Shown here: positions 22,170-31,445 of the stretch, piece after piece
How the letters are laid out: each line of letters opens with the position of its first letter
Numbering within the stretch: the first letter of the stretch is position 1
NCBI GenBank assembly: GCA_016936235.1
Contig: JAFGPK010000024.1
Location: 1 to 53,121, forward strand
DNA from: Candidatus Fermentibacteraceae bacterium
Lineage (GTDB): Bacteria; Fermentibacterota; Fermentibacteria; Fermentibacterales; JCC-6
DNA: 53,121 bases
Reading direction: 5' to 3'
Made by a program: the position numbers and the translations under genes
The notes under the pieces: model-generated
The model's input: the letters and a program-made list of their open reading frames with translations, nothing else
Told to the model about the DNA's origin: nothing
Databases searched by the model: none

Positions 22170-23894
22170 TCAGTCCAGTCCGTACATGTCCTTGAGCCTC
22201 ATGGATTCCTGTATTCCCTGCTGTATCCCGTGGTTGAAGGCTTCATTGAAATCGGCTATCGCATCCTGTATCCTGCCGGCTCCCTCGTGGCAGCGGGCTC
22301 TGTTGTAGAACGCGTCACCCTTCCAGTCACGTCTCCGGTAGAAGTTGACGGCGCCTGAAAAATCCGACACCCCCTCTTCCCACTGCTCTCTGGCCATATG
22401 GATCCTGCCTCTGCTGTAGTAACCCCTGCCGTCGTTCGGCTGCAGCTCTATGGCCCTGCTGTAGCATTCCAGTGCGGTATCGTTATCGTTCATGCTGTTG
22501 CGCACATTGCCAAGGGTTACCCATGCGTCCAGGTAGCCGGGATCCATCTTCAGGGCCTCGCGGATGATGGAACTGGCCTCCTCCCTGTCGCCACCGGACA
22601 GATGTATGTAGTATCCCAGGTTGTGAAGGCTCTTGGAAGCATATCTCCACGCCCGGTCCCCGGTGAATTCCGTCTGCTCCAGGAACATGTCGGCCGCCGT
22701 CCTGAACTTCTCCACGGCTCCCGTGAGGTCGTTCTGATCCCCCATTTCGATCCCGGCGGAGAAGTAGTCGATAGCATATTCGTCGCCGTAGGCCGTCCGT
22801 CTGTCGTTCAGAGCGCTGCGGTGTCCCAGGAAATCGGCCCTCCTGAAATCGTGCTTGGACTGTTCCTCGTTGCCCAGCGCCTTGTGGCATAGGGCCCTCG
22901 AGTAGAACAGGTCGGGGGAGATGGGATCCCTGTCGATGGCAGGATCCAGCACTTCGACACCCCCACCAGGCCTGCCGCTGACGGCGAAAAGGTTCCCGAG
23001 TCGGGCGGGGTAGATGGAATTGCCGGGGTCAAGCTCCATGGCCCTTTTGAGATCCGCCTCCGCCTGTTCGTCCTGTGAGGTTATGTAATAATGCCAGCCC
23101 CGGCGGCCGTAGGCGTCGGCATGACCGGGATCCAGCTCAACAGCCCTGTTGTAGTAGATCTCAGCGTCTTCGTTGAGCTTCATGACGCTGTACTTGTCGG
23201 CGAGCTCAAGGATAGCCTGAAGAGTCTTCACCGGTGTGTCGAATCCGTCTGCCAGTGCCTGCTGAAGGTAATCAACGGCTGTCTGTGAATCGTTCTGGGC
23301 CCAGAAGTCCCTTGCCAGGGCCAGCTTCTCTCCCGCTGTCTCTATCAGCGATCCATTGTTGTAAAGGCAGTATGCCGAATAGGGATCTCCCAGTTCCGCT
23401 GCTCTCCTGTAGTCCGATTCGGCCTCATCGTACTTTCCCTGGTTGTAGCGGCAGATACCCCGCTGCTGAAAGGCCAGCTGGTGTTCGGGATCCAGTTCCA
23501 CCGCCCTCGTGAACTCCGTCTCGGCTTCCTGAAGTCTGCCAAGTACATTGCTGTATACGCTGCCGAGACGGTAATGGCACTCAGAACTGTCGGGTCCGAG
23601 CTCCACCGCCTTCTCAAGATGCGCTGCGGCATCCCGGTTCCTGCCCAGCCAGTACTCGGCCCAGCCGAGGTGGGCGTAACCGTCAGGGTTCCCCGGATCG
23701 GCCTCCACGCTTTTCTCACCGTAGAACACCGCGTCGGTGTACTGGGCCTTCTGGAACATCGCATCCGAGATCATGCAATAGAGCCTGGAATGATCCCGTT
23801 CATGATCATCGGAATTGATACACTCAAGAGCCTTCTCGATCGTGTAGTCCAGAAGTCCGCGACCGCTGCCCCGAACGACGTCTTCAACCCCCAT
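22170..23894 (-). CDS. Tetratricopeptide-repeat protein
   Basis: 574 residues composed almost entirely of TPRs of about 34 residues, for example AEYWLGRNRDAAAHLEKAVELGPDS, ADLKRAMELDPGNSIYPARLGN, and CYSRAIELQPNDGRGYYSRG. Two or three repeats in the middle are irregular (KLALARDFWAQNDSQTAVDYL). There is no signal peptide or membrane helix, so it is probably a cytoplasmic protein-interaction scaffold. It starts with ATG 23894 preceded by a GGAGGGAAAAGC site. No enzyme domain is fused. It is convergent with the small SAP-like gene, with 13 bases between the stops. Confidence 0.88.
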   Translation of the reverse strand: MGVEDVVRGSGRGLLDYTIEKALECINSDDHERDHSRLYCMISDAMFQKAQYTDAVFYGEKSVEADPGNPDGYAHLGWAEYWLGRNRDAAAHLEKAVELGPDSSECHYRLGSVYSNVLGRLQEAETEFTRAVELDPEHQLAFQQRGICRYNQGKYDEAESDYRRAAELGDPYSAYCLYNNGSLIETAGEKLALARDFWAQNDSQTAVDYLQQALADGFDTPVKTLQAILELADKYSVMKLNEDAEIYYNRAVELDPGHADAYGRRGWHYYITSQDEQAEADLKRAMELDPGNSIYPARLGNLFAVSGRPGGGVEVLDPAIDRDPISPDLFYSRALCHKALGNEEQSKHDFRRADFLGHRSALNDRRTAYGDEYAIDYFSAGIEMGDQNDLTGAVEKFRTAADMFLEQTEFTGDRAWRYASKSLHNLGYYIHLSGGDREEASSIIREALKMDPGYLDAWVTLGNVRNSMNDNDTALECYSRAIELQPNDGRGYYSRGRIHMAREQWEEGVSDFSGAVNFYRRRDWKGDAFYNRARCHEGAGRIQDAIADFNEAFNHGIQQGIQESMRLKDMYGLD

Positions 23895-24116
23895 GCTTTT
23901 CCCTCCGGTTCGTGATTCCTGTTGAAGCTTTCGAAAACCGATAGCAGACTCTAAATAATCCAGGCGTTCCTGCCAAGTCGCTTCACCCTCGGTCCAGACG
24001 GCCGTGCGGCATTGCTGGAAGGATGATTTTCATTATCTTCAGTTCTTGTCACCATGGTTTTTGAAAGTGCCCCTGCGGGGGCAGCGGCAGTAATCATAGA
24101 ATACTGGAGGGAAGAC

Positions 24117-25235
24117 ATGCCTGAAGAGAACAGCGGTGTTCAGGAACCTGCAGAGGAAACTCCCGACACTCCCGAGGAGAACAGACCTGCGGATGACAGC
24201 AAGCCCAATATAGGAGAGATCAGCTGCAGCAACTGCGGAGCCCCCCTCGAGTACATGCAGGGGGAGGCGGTCATCACCTGCTCGTACTGCGGCACCACTA
24301 CGATGCTTGCGGATTTCAAGAACATCGTGACCGTCGAGTCACACTATCTTCTGCCTCCCAAGGTGGGGAGGGACGAGGCTATCGGTATCGCTTCGGGCTG
24401 GCTCAAGAAGGGATTCTACAAGTCCAGGGAACTTCCGAACAAGGTTCACTGGAAGCAGACCGAGGCAAGGGTTCTCCCGTACTGGGTGGTCCGCTGTACC
24501 GCCAGCACCAGCTGGAGCGGCCAGCAGGAGAGGACCCAGACGATCGGTGAGGGGAAGAACAAGACCACCAAGAAGTACTGGGAACCGGTCCAGGGGCGTT
24601 TCTCGGAGGATTACACGTGGCCGGTCTACGCCAGGGAGGATACCTCGGAGTTCTGGGGCATCCGGAACATCGAGCCCGGCATGCAGAGCGTGTTCCCCGA
24701 CTGGGGCAAGTTCATCTTCAGGTTCGGAGGGTCGAAGAGGGCCTCCAACAAGAACATGCTGGAAGGCAAGGCCGACTTCTCCATCGAGGACCTCAAGAAG
24801 AACAACATGCACGAGCACATCGTAAACGGACAGATAGTCCAGGACAGGGCGGAAAACAACGCCAGGAGCAGGATAACAGAGCTTCACCACAAGCAGGCTG
24901 AGAGCAAGGCGACGAGAGTCACGGACATCGATACCACGGTGGACGTCCAGGGAGTCGATCTTGTCTACATGCCGATCTGGGAACTGGTGTACAACTACTC
25001 GGGTAAGGATTACAGGGTCCTGGTTGACGCCAGTCGCCAGGAAGTGATGTCAGGCGAGGCGCCGGTGGGCAAATGGGCCAAGGCCACGATCTTCGATATC
25101 ATCTTCCTGATTCTGGCCGCTGTTTTCTTTGCCATCGGAGCCGGTTCCGATGCCGCCTGGGGTTGGGTTGCCGGTGGTATCTTCAGCGCCGGGGCCGTTG
25201 CCTATACCGTCTGGACGGCTACGATGAAGGAATGA
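24117..25235 (+). CDS. Zinc-ribbon protein with C-terminal membrane segments
   Basis: 372 residues. After an acidic, proline-rich tail (PEENSGVQEPAEETPDTPEE) there is a zinc ribbon CSNCGAPLEYMQGEAVITCSYCG, then a large soluble domain (VTVESHYLLPPKVGRDEAI… LPYWVVRCTASTSWSG… VYMPIWELVYNYSGKDYRVLVD) and two hydrophobic C-terminal helices (TIFDIIFLILAAVFFAIGAG, WGWVAGGIFSAGAVAYTV). The same layout occurs in uncharacterised bacterial and archaeal proteins related to DNA-directed RNA-polymerase-like ribbons fused to membrane anchors. The open frame reaches 24054, but ATG 24117 has GGAGG seven bases upstream. A 6-bp hairpin TGCCCC/GGGGCA lies at 24067-24082 in the leader. Function unknown. Confidence 0.75.
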   Translation: MPEENSGVQEPAEETPDTPEENRPADDSKPNIGEISCSNCGAPLEYMQGEAVITCSYCGTTTMLADFKNIVTVESHYLLPPKVGRDEAIGIASGWLKKGFYKSRELPNKVHWKQTEARVLPYWVVRCTASTSWSGQQERTQTIGEGKNKTTKKYWEPVQGRFSEDYTWPVYAREDTSEFWGIRNIEPGMQSVFPDWGKFIFRFGGSKRASNKNMLEGKADFSIEDLKKNNMHEHIVNGQIVQDRAENNARSRITELHHKQAESKATRVTDIDTTVDVQGVDLVYMPIWELVYNYSGKDYRVLVDASRQEVMSGEAPVGKWAKATIFDIIFLILAAVFFAIGAGSDAAWGWVAGGIFSAGAVAYTVWTATMKE

Positions 25236-25247
25236 GGCGGAAGCCTC

Positions 25248-25649
25248 TCAACCGCCTTTCACCAGGCTGGTCACATGATCGCTGAGTTCCGCAAGGTCCA
25301 CCAGGGGTTTGAAGAAGAGCCTGCCCGATACCCCGGGTATGGACACGAGGTCTTCGGGAACGCTTGCCGCGGGTGATCCGGTGTAGATTATGTAGTGGAC
25401 ATCGGGCCATCTGGATATCGCAATCCTCAGGAATTCCAGACCGTCCATCCCCGGTAGCCTGAGGTCGACTATCACAGCATCGGGAAGCTCCTCGTCCATA
25501 ACGGAAAGGGCTTCCTCGGCGGAGTCGACCGATCGGGTGCGGAACCCGCAGTCCTCGAAATGGTACTTGAGGCTGATCCTTATTGACTCCTCATCATCTA
25601 TTATGAGGACAGACATAGCCGCACCGGGTAAGGTCCCGGAGTTCATCAT
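25248..25649 (-). CDS. Single-domain response regulator
   Basis: A receiver domain only: acidic pair in VLIIDDEES, phospho-acceptor in AVIVDLRLPGMDG, TGS switch (IIYTGSP) and the conserved Lys in RLFFKPL. No output domain, so it acts by protein-protein contact or phosphate shuttling. The first ATG (25649) is four bases after the stop of the HD-GYP gene, suggesting coupled translation; ATG 25616, which starts exactly at the domain (MSVLIIDDEE), is an alternative. Last gene of the three-gene signalling operon. Confidence 0.87.
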   Translation of the reverse strand: MMNSGTLPGAAMSVLIIDDEESIRISLKYHFEDCGFRTRSVDSAEEALSVMDEELPDAVIVDLRLPGMDGLEFLRIAISRWPDVHYIIYTGSPAASVPEDLVSIPGVSGRLFFKPLVDLAELSDHVTSLVKGG

Positions 25650-25653
25650 GATG

Positions 25654-26733
25654 TCACACCCTGTCCGGCAGGATTTCAATATCCGCCATGATGTTCTTGC
25701 TGTGTTCAATATCGTATATCCTCTGATCGATGAAAAGCTTCACTATATCCGGGGAGAGCTGGGTTCCGCTGACTTCCTTCAACACCGATAGGGCGGTATC
25801 CCTGGACATCGCTCCCCTGTATGGCCTGTCCGATGTAAGCGCGTCGTAGACATCGGCCACAGACAGTATCTCGGACTCCAGAGGAACGTCATTCCCCCTC
25901 TCCAGCTCAGGGTAGCCGTTGCCGTCGTGCCACCGGTGGTGGCTCTTTACGAGGGGGAGTATCGGTTTGAAGAAATCCACGTTCTGCAGGATCCTCTCAC
26001 CAATGATGGTGTGTTCCTTGATCAGGTCGTACTCCTTGCTGGTCAGCCTCCCGGGTTTGTTCAGCACCGAACTGGATATCCCTATCTTGCCTATGTCGTG
26101 GAGGAGGCTGCCAAGTCGGAGTATCTGGATGCTCTTCCTGTCAAGACCCATCCTCTTTCCGATGGCCACGCTGTATTCGCTCACCCTGAGGGAATGGCCC
26201 CTTGTATAGGGGTCCTTCGCCTCTATGGTCTGAGTCAGGATCACCACGGTGTTGTAGACGGCCCTGGAAAGAGCCCTGTTGGTGTTCTCAAGCTCCTCGG
26301 TCCTGCTCTTGACCAGGGATTCCAGGTGTTCCCGGTACATCTGGTTCTGCCGGATGAGCCTGGACCTCTCCAGCGTCTCCTCGACCCTGTGCAGAAGACC
26401 CGCCATGTCGAGCACGGGCTTTGTCAGATAATCCCATGCGCCCTTCCTGAGCGCCTTGATGGCATCCTCCAGTACATCCGTGCCGGAGACCACGATAATG
26501 GGCACGTTCTCATCGGCCCTGCTTATGTACTCTATTACCTCATGGCCGCCCATCTCGGGCATCCTCAGGTCCACAAGAACGCACTGGGGCGATTCCGAGT
26601 CGAAGAGTTCGGTACCCTGTCTGCCATTCTCAGCGAGGATGACCCGGTAGCCGCTGTCCTCCAGGTACATCTGGAAACTGGTCCTGACTGCTTCCTCATC
26701 GTCTATGACGAGGATCTTGTCATTCGTTCCCAT
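25654..26733 (-). CDS. Response regulator with HD-GYP phosphodiesterase output (RpfG type)
   Basis: 359 residues: receiver (D11, D12, D55; LTKPV lysine) at 1-120, a coiled-coil linker around 125-165, then an HD-GYP domain with HDIGKIGI, HHRWHDGNGYP and KEHTIIGERIL. The GYP triad is intact, so it is a candidate cyclic-di-GMP phosphodiesterase controlled by phosphorylation. The ATG overlaps the histidine kinase gene by 14 bases, so the kinase and regulator are almost certainly a pair. Target processes (motility, biofilm, extracellular enzymes) cannot be read from the sequence. Confidence 0.93.
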   Translation of the reverse strand: MGTNDKILVIDDEEAVRTSFQMYLEDSGYRVILAENGRQGTELFDSESPQCVLVDLRMPEMGGHEVIEYISRADENVPIIVVSGTDVLEDAIKALRKGAWDYLTKPVLDMAGLLHRVEETLERSRLIRQNQMYREHLESLVKSRTEELENTNRALSRAVYNTVVILTQTIEAKDPYTRGHSLRVSEYSVAIGKRMGLDRKSIQILRLGSLLHDIGKIGISSSVLNKPGRLTSKEYDLIKEHTIIGERILQNVDFFKPILPLVKSHHRWHDGNGYPELERGNDVPLESEILSVADVYDALTSDRPYRGAMSRDTALSVLKEVSGTQLSPDIVKLFIDQRIYDIEHSKNIMADIEILPDRV

Positions 26734-29700
26734 GGTCCGTATCCGGTTCCATCGGCAGTCTGATGATGAACCTCGTGTACCTGCCGGGCACCGATTCCAC
26801 CTCCAGTTCTCCCTTATGGTCCTCGCACACGATGAAATATGAGACCGAGAGCCCCAGACCGGTACCTATCCCCACGTCTTTGGTGGTGAAGAAGGGTTCG
26901 AACACCCGGGTTCGGAGTCCCTCGGGGATCCCCGGACCGTTGTCCTCTATTTCCGTCACGATATGGGGAGGTTCCATTCTGATCCTGAGGATGAAGTGCG
27001 ATCTCTCAGGCCTGCCTGTCCTGAAACGGGATTCATGCATCGCCTCGGTCCCGTTCCTCAGGATGTTCAGGAACACCTGCTGTATCTTGCTCCTCTCGCA
27101 GAGAATGGAGGGTATGTCGGGATCGTATTCCCTCTCTATGTCCACGTGCTTGAAGTCGTACTTCTTCTTTAGATCGTAGTCGTTCTGCGCCAGTTCCAGG
27201 GTCCTGTCCAGAAGCTCCCTCAGATCTGTCATCGCCGGCTTGGCCTCGCTCTTCCTGGCGAAGCTGAGCATGTTCTGGACTATCATGGCGGCTCTTCTGC
27301 CCGAGTCGTGTATGAGCCTTAGCTGCCTTATGATGTTCCTTTTCTCCAGGAACTCCCTGACGGCCTCCATGGTCGTTCCTACCTCGGACGCGATCCTGTC
27401 ATTGTCGGGGATGTCGCTGAGGAGCCGTCTGATTATTACCTCGGCGTTCTGCATCATTCCGGCCAGGGGATTGTTTATCTCGTGGGCCATGCCGGCTGCC
27501 AGACCTCCCACTGACAGCATCTTCTCGGACTGGACCATCATCTCCTCCATGTGGACCTTCTCGGTTACGTCGTCCAGCCTGATCACGGCTCCCTCCACAT
27601 GGTCCGCAACAAGCGGATATACCGTCAGGTCCTCGTATCTGCTCTTCTCTTCCGTAGAGGTATTCTGCTTGGACTGGTACCTGACCTTTCTGGAATCGAT
27701 GCTCTCCGTGATCAGCGACCTGTACCTCCCCAGCCATGGGACCACTTCGCCGAGCTCCCGTCCGAACGCGCTGTCCGAATCGATACCGGTCCTGTGCCTG
27801 GCTCCTGAATTCCACAGCGTCACCCTGCCCTCCCTGCTGACCCCTATCAGGACACTGGGCATGGAATCGATGATGTTGGCCATGTAGTTCCGAAGGCGGC
27901 TCAGTTCCATCTCCGCTTCCCTGCGTTCGGTGACGTCTATTATCTCGCCCAGGGTCCTTGGATTGCCGTCGGCATCCCTGAAATGGTCCACGTAGATCAT
28001 TACGTGTCTTCTCTCGCCGTCCTTGCGATAGACGCCGATCTCGTAGTGATCCTCTATCTCCTCGCCCTGCTGTCTTCTTCTGTACCTGTCAATGACCTTA
28101 TCCCTGCTCTCCTCGTCGAGGACATCCCTGAAATCCATGCCCATGATCTCATCGATCGTGTAGCCCGAGATCCTGCAGAGCTGATCATTCGAATAGATGA
28201 TCCTGTAATCGGTGTCCACAAGGAATATCCCGGCTGGAGCATTCTCCACAACTGACCTGAAGAGCTTCTCGCTCTCCCTCAGGTCCGATTCCGCCTTCTT
28301 TTTCTCGGTCACATCGAAGCCGAATCCTATGATCTCCGCAATGCTGTTGTTCTCGTCCAGACGGTTTATCGAGTTCCAGGAAATGATGCGCTTCTCTCCG
28401 GTCCTGGTAGTGAGGGTCATCTCGTAGTCACGCACGTCACCTTCATCGCTGAATCTTCTGAAAAGTCTCTCCACCTGCCGGTACTCTTCACCCGGATAGA
28501 AGACCTTCCACCAGCTTCTACCCACTATCTCGCCGCTTCTGTAACCCGTGACCATTTCACCTGACGGATTGATGAAATTCGTGATGCCTTCCGGCGAGAT
28601 GCCGCATACGATCGCCGGCGTACCCCTTATGATGCTGGCGGAGTAGTCCCTTTCCTCTCTCAGCGCATTCTCCGCATCGATGAGTTCGGTTATGTCTATG
28701 AAGACACCGTTGAAGACTGTCTCTTCATCGAATACTGTGGGCCTGGATATACCCTTGAGCCAGATCAGTTCTCCGGATGGTCTCAGGAATGGAGTCGTGT
28801 GTTCCCATCTCTTCTTCTCCCTGACGGCTGTTTCCACCGATTCAAGGAATGCGCCGCGGTCGCCCGGCGGTACCCTATCCACGAACCTGTCGAAGAATCC
28901 TTCCGTCTCCGGTGATATACCGAGAATGTCCGAGGCTCTCCCGCTAACGAAGTATAGCCCGTAGCGGCCCTGTGCATCGGCGTAGAACTGGTACAGGACT
29001 CCCGGGACACTGTTGGCCATGTCCCTTATCTTCTGCTCGTTCCGCTGCAGCTCCTCCTCCATAGCCTTCTGTCCGGTGATATCCCTGACAGTGGCCTGCA
29101 GGAAGGTATGGTCCTTCATCTCGACCCTGGCCAGGAGGACCGTCGCCTGGAAATCCTCCCCCGTGACTCGTCTGTGGGTCCACTGGAAGTAGTTCGAGCC
29201 CTCCTCCATGGCCTTATCTATCATCTCGCGGGCCTTTGTCTCCGAAGAAGATCCATCGGGCTGGAACTCGGGCGAGAGCCTCCAGGGTTCCATGGACGTG
29301 AATTCTTCTTCCGAGGAGACTCCGAACAGGTCCCTTATGGCCGGGTTCCCGGATGTGAACTTCCACGACGGGGGTTCCAGGGTCATGATGGCATCCTTGG
29401 ACGAATCGAACAGGGTCCTGTATCTGAGCTCGGATCGAACCAGCTGCTCCTCGGAGCGCAGCTTCTCCATGGCGTAGGCCAGGTCCATGGCCACCTCCTG
29501 CAGCAACCCGCATTCCTCCTCGTCGATGGCTGCGCCGCTTGTAAGAGCGACGAACAGCACTCCCGCCGTACCGCTTTCGGACCTTATCGGGGCCACGAAG
29601 GTAGGATGGAAATCCTCTCCGTGACTGCCGAGGAATCGGCACCCGGAACACTGTTCCCGTTTTTCCCTGACGACGTATTCGCCTGTCTTGAGAACCCTGG

Positions 29701-31114
29701 CTATGCATTTTGGAAGCTTGTCGGAGAGCATCTCCATCTTGGGGTAGCTTCTCTCTCCAGCCTGGAAGAGCTTTCCTATGCCGGCCTCACCGTCAAGTAG
29801 AGCCACCGTGCAATCCTGATAGGACCGTGTCTCGATCAGTGTATTACAGGCCTTGCGCATCAGGTCGTCGATGCTCTGCTCCTGCACGATCAGCTGGTTC
29901 ACGTTCCTGATGGCAAGCAGGAGCGAATTCAGGTGTTCGATCCTCTCCACAGCTCTTCTCTGGTCGGTCACGTCCAGCAGGACTCCGTTATAGAGAAGCT
30001 CATCATCCAGGAGTATCGGTCTGGACAGGCCCCTGAGGTAGATGATATCCCCCGTGGATTTGCGGAACCGGGTCTCGAAGCTCCAGTCGGCAACGTTGCT
30101 CACTGCCCTGTCAATCGAGGCGTAGAACCGGTCCCGGTCCTCGCTGTACGGTATCCCGCCGACGAGACTGTCGAAGAGGTTCCCGGATCCATCCAGTTTT
30201 CCGAAAACCTTTTCCAGGTCTCCGCTCACGAAATCAATGCCGTAATCCCCGGATTTGCGGATGTAGAACTGGAAGATGGCCCCGGGCATGTTCCTGGCAG
30301 CCTCCTGCAGCTTCATCTCGCTGTGCATCAGGTCCTCTTCAGCCCTCTTCCTGTCAGTGATGTCCTGCTGTATTCCCAGTATCTCCAGAGGTCTCCCGTC
30401 TTCGCCGGAGCTTATCACCTCCGGCCTCGGTGCGGCAATCCACCTGATCTCACCCGTGGGTCGGATGATCCTGAAGGTGACTGGCCTCGCCTCTTTGCCC
30501 TGCGAGACACTGCTCAGAGTTTCCTTCAGACAGTCGATATCGTCTGGATGAGTGAATTCGGTGACGAAACCTTCTATGTTCGGGTATCTCCTGTCCGGCT
30601 GGATAGCGTAGATCCCCCTGAGTTCAGGAGAAAGTGTGAATCTCCCCGTTACGGGGTGCCATTTCCAGCTGCCGATGTTGGCCAGCGAGTGTATCTGCCT
30701 GAGCTGTGCCTCGCTCTTTCTCAGGTTCTCTTCGTTCCTACCGCTTTCGACTGCATGCATCAGGAGATTCAGGATACGGTCCTGGAGAGATTCGTAGCTG
30801 TCCGCCATGGAGATGTAATCGCAGCCGAAAGTATCAAGGAAACAGGACGCGATCTCCTGTATTTCGGAGTTCAGACCTGAGGGGATCTCAAGTAGCCAGA
30901 ACCTTCCGTTCAGGGGGGAGGAGTTGAAATAATCTCCCTGGACCACCACCACGCCGCGGGTATCCGAAGAGTTCCTGCCGAGGCAGGCCAGAGCCTGCTC
31001 CTGTGAATCAGCGTAAAGGATTATGGGTGAGGAGGGAAGCTCCGTGAAGGAGGGATCGATCTCCTGGAACCCTTCCGGTGATCTTTCAGCAAGCCCGAAC
31101 AGCCTGATTTCCAT
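26720..31114 (-). CDS. Large multi-PAS/GAF sensor histidine kinase
   Basis: 1464 residues, apparently soluble. After about 130 N-terminal residues of unknown type come, in rough order, PAS 1 (140-265), PAS 2 (270-400), a GAF domain (415-560) with a CSGC pair, PAS 3 (575-700), PAS 4 (705-835), PAS 5 (845-965), PAS 6 (970-1090), PAS 7 (1097-1215), HisKA with the H-box GMAHEINNPLAG, and HATPase with N-box (NILRNGTEAM), EDNGPGIPEG and GTGLGLSVS. PAS 2 and PAS 4 share a sub-pattern (MPGAIFQFY…FVSGD / VPGVLYQFY…FVSGRA), pointing to internal duplication. ATG 31114 has AGGAGC upstream. No receiver is fused; the partner is the HD-GYP regulator it overlaps. Confidence 0.92.
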   Translation of the reverse strand: MEIRLFGLAERSPEGFQEIDPSFTELPSSPIILYADSQEQALACLGRNSSDTRGVVVVQGDYFNSSPLNGRFWLLEIPSGLNSEIQEIASCFLDTFGCDYISMADSYESLQDRILNLLMHAVESGRNEENLRKSEAQLRQIHSLANIGSWKWHPVTGRFTLSPELRGIYAIQPDRRYPNIEGFVTEFTHPDDIDCLKETLSSVSQGKEARPVTFRIIRPTGEIRWIAAPRPEVISSGEDGRPLEILGIQQDITDRKRAEEDLMHSEMKLQEAARNMPGAIFQFYIRKSGDYGIDFVSGDLEKVFGKLDGSGNLFDSLVGGIPYSEDRDRFYASIDRAVSNVADWSFETRFRKSTGDIIYLRGLSRPILLDDELLYNGVLLDVTDQRRAVERIEHLNSLLLAIRNVNQLIVQEQSIDDLMRKACNTLIETRSYQDCTVALLDGEAGIGKLFQAGERSYPKMEMLSDKLPKCIARVLKTGEYVVREKREQCSGCRFLGSHGEDFHPTFVAPIRSESGTAGVLFVALTSGAAIDEEECGLLQEVAMDLAYAMEKLRSEEQLVRSELRYRTLFDSSKDAIMTLEPPSWKFTSGNPAIRDLFGVSSEEEFTSMEPWRLSPEFQPDGSSSETKAREMIDKAMEEGSNYFQWTHRRVTGEDFQATVLLARVEMKDHTFLQATVRDITGQKAMEEELQRNEQKIRDMANSVPGVLYQFYADAQGRYGLYFVSGRASDILGISPETEGFFDRFVDRVPPGDRGAFLESVETAVREKKRWEHTTPFLRPSGELIWLKGISRPTVFDEETVFNGVFIDITELIDAENALREERDYSASIIRGTPAIVCGISPEGITNFINPSGEMVTGYRSGEIVGRSWWKVFYPGEEYRQVERLFRRFSDEGDVRDYEMTLTTRTGEKRIISWNSINRLDENNSIAEIIGFGFDVTEKKKAESDLRESEKLFRSVVENAPAGIFLVDTDYRIIYSNDQLCRISGYTIDEIMGMDFRDVLDEESRDKVIDRYRRRQQGEEIEDHYEIGVYRKDGERRHVMIYVDHFRDADGNPRTLGEIIDVTERREAEMELSRLRNYMANIIDSMPSVLIGVSREGRVTLWNSGARHRTGIDSDSAFGRELGEVVPWLGRYRSLITESIDSRKVRYQSKQNTSTEEKSRYEDLTVYPLVADHVEGAVIRLDDVTEKVHMEEMMVQSEKMLSVGGLAAGMAHEINNPLAGMMQNAEVIIRRLLSDIPDNDRIASEVGTTMEAVREFLEKRNIIRQLRLIHDSGRRAAMIVQNMLSFARKSEAKPAMTDLRELLDRTLELAQNDYDLKKKYDFKHVDIEREYDPDIPSILCERSKIQQVFLNILRNGTEAMHESRFRTGRPERSHFILRIRMEPPHIVTEIEDNGPGIPEGLRTRVFEPFFTTKDVGIGTGLGLSVSYFIVCEDHKGELEVESVPGRYTRFIIRLPMEPDTDHGNE

Positions 31115-31445
31115 ATGTCCGCTCCTGTCAGACCCATAGAATACTCCTTCAAAAACCCGGAGTAAACAGGGGCGCACCTTGCTTCATGCACCTGTATGAC
31201 CATTTCGATGAGCTATCAAGAATTAATTCGGACTATTCGTTTGAAGCTCCCGGGGGAACCGGACAGGGAACCGTTCCAGGATCTCCGGTTCCCCGTGAGC
31301 ATATCCCGAGCATGGGATTCGACTGACGCTATATTATTGATATACAATATACTGAGTGCCATTTTTGTGGAATTTTTTGCGAAATTCCAGTTTCTGAAGT
31401 ATTGTTGAATGGTATCAATCATCAGAGAGAACGGGGGTTTTCCCG
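31115..31445. other. 331-base non-coding region between divergent kinase and RND operons
   Basis: No convincing gene. It holds: a hairpin pair at 31253-31294 with two competing left arms; an AT-rich stretch with the palindrome TATTG-ATATA-CAATA (31335-31349); an 8-bp hairpin TGGAATTT/AAATTCCA (31368-31389); and, facing the kinase, a loose promoter-like TTGATA … CATACA. A short frame (31137 to 31021, minus strand) with an AAGGAG site overlaps the kinase start out of frame. Confidence 0.6.
31253..31294. repeat. Hairpin with alternative left arms
   Basis: GGGGAACCGG (31253-31262) pairs perfectly with CCGGTTCCCC (31285-31294); the inner GGGAACCG (31266-31273) can pair with CGGTTCCC (31286-31293) instead. 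The two structures exclude each other, as in an attenuator, or the repeated GGAACC units may be direct binding sites. It sits between divergent operons, so strand cannot be assigned. Confidence 0.6.

Noticed and set aside
31021-31137. Short minus-strand frame overlapping the kinase start, with an AAGGAG site
   Set aside because: The ribosome site is good, but the product is a basic, proline/serine-rich shadow of the kinase gene. Could be a leader frame, but nothing supports it beyond the site.
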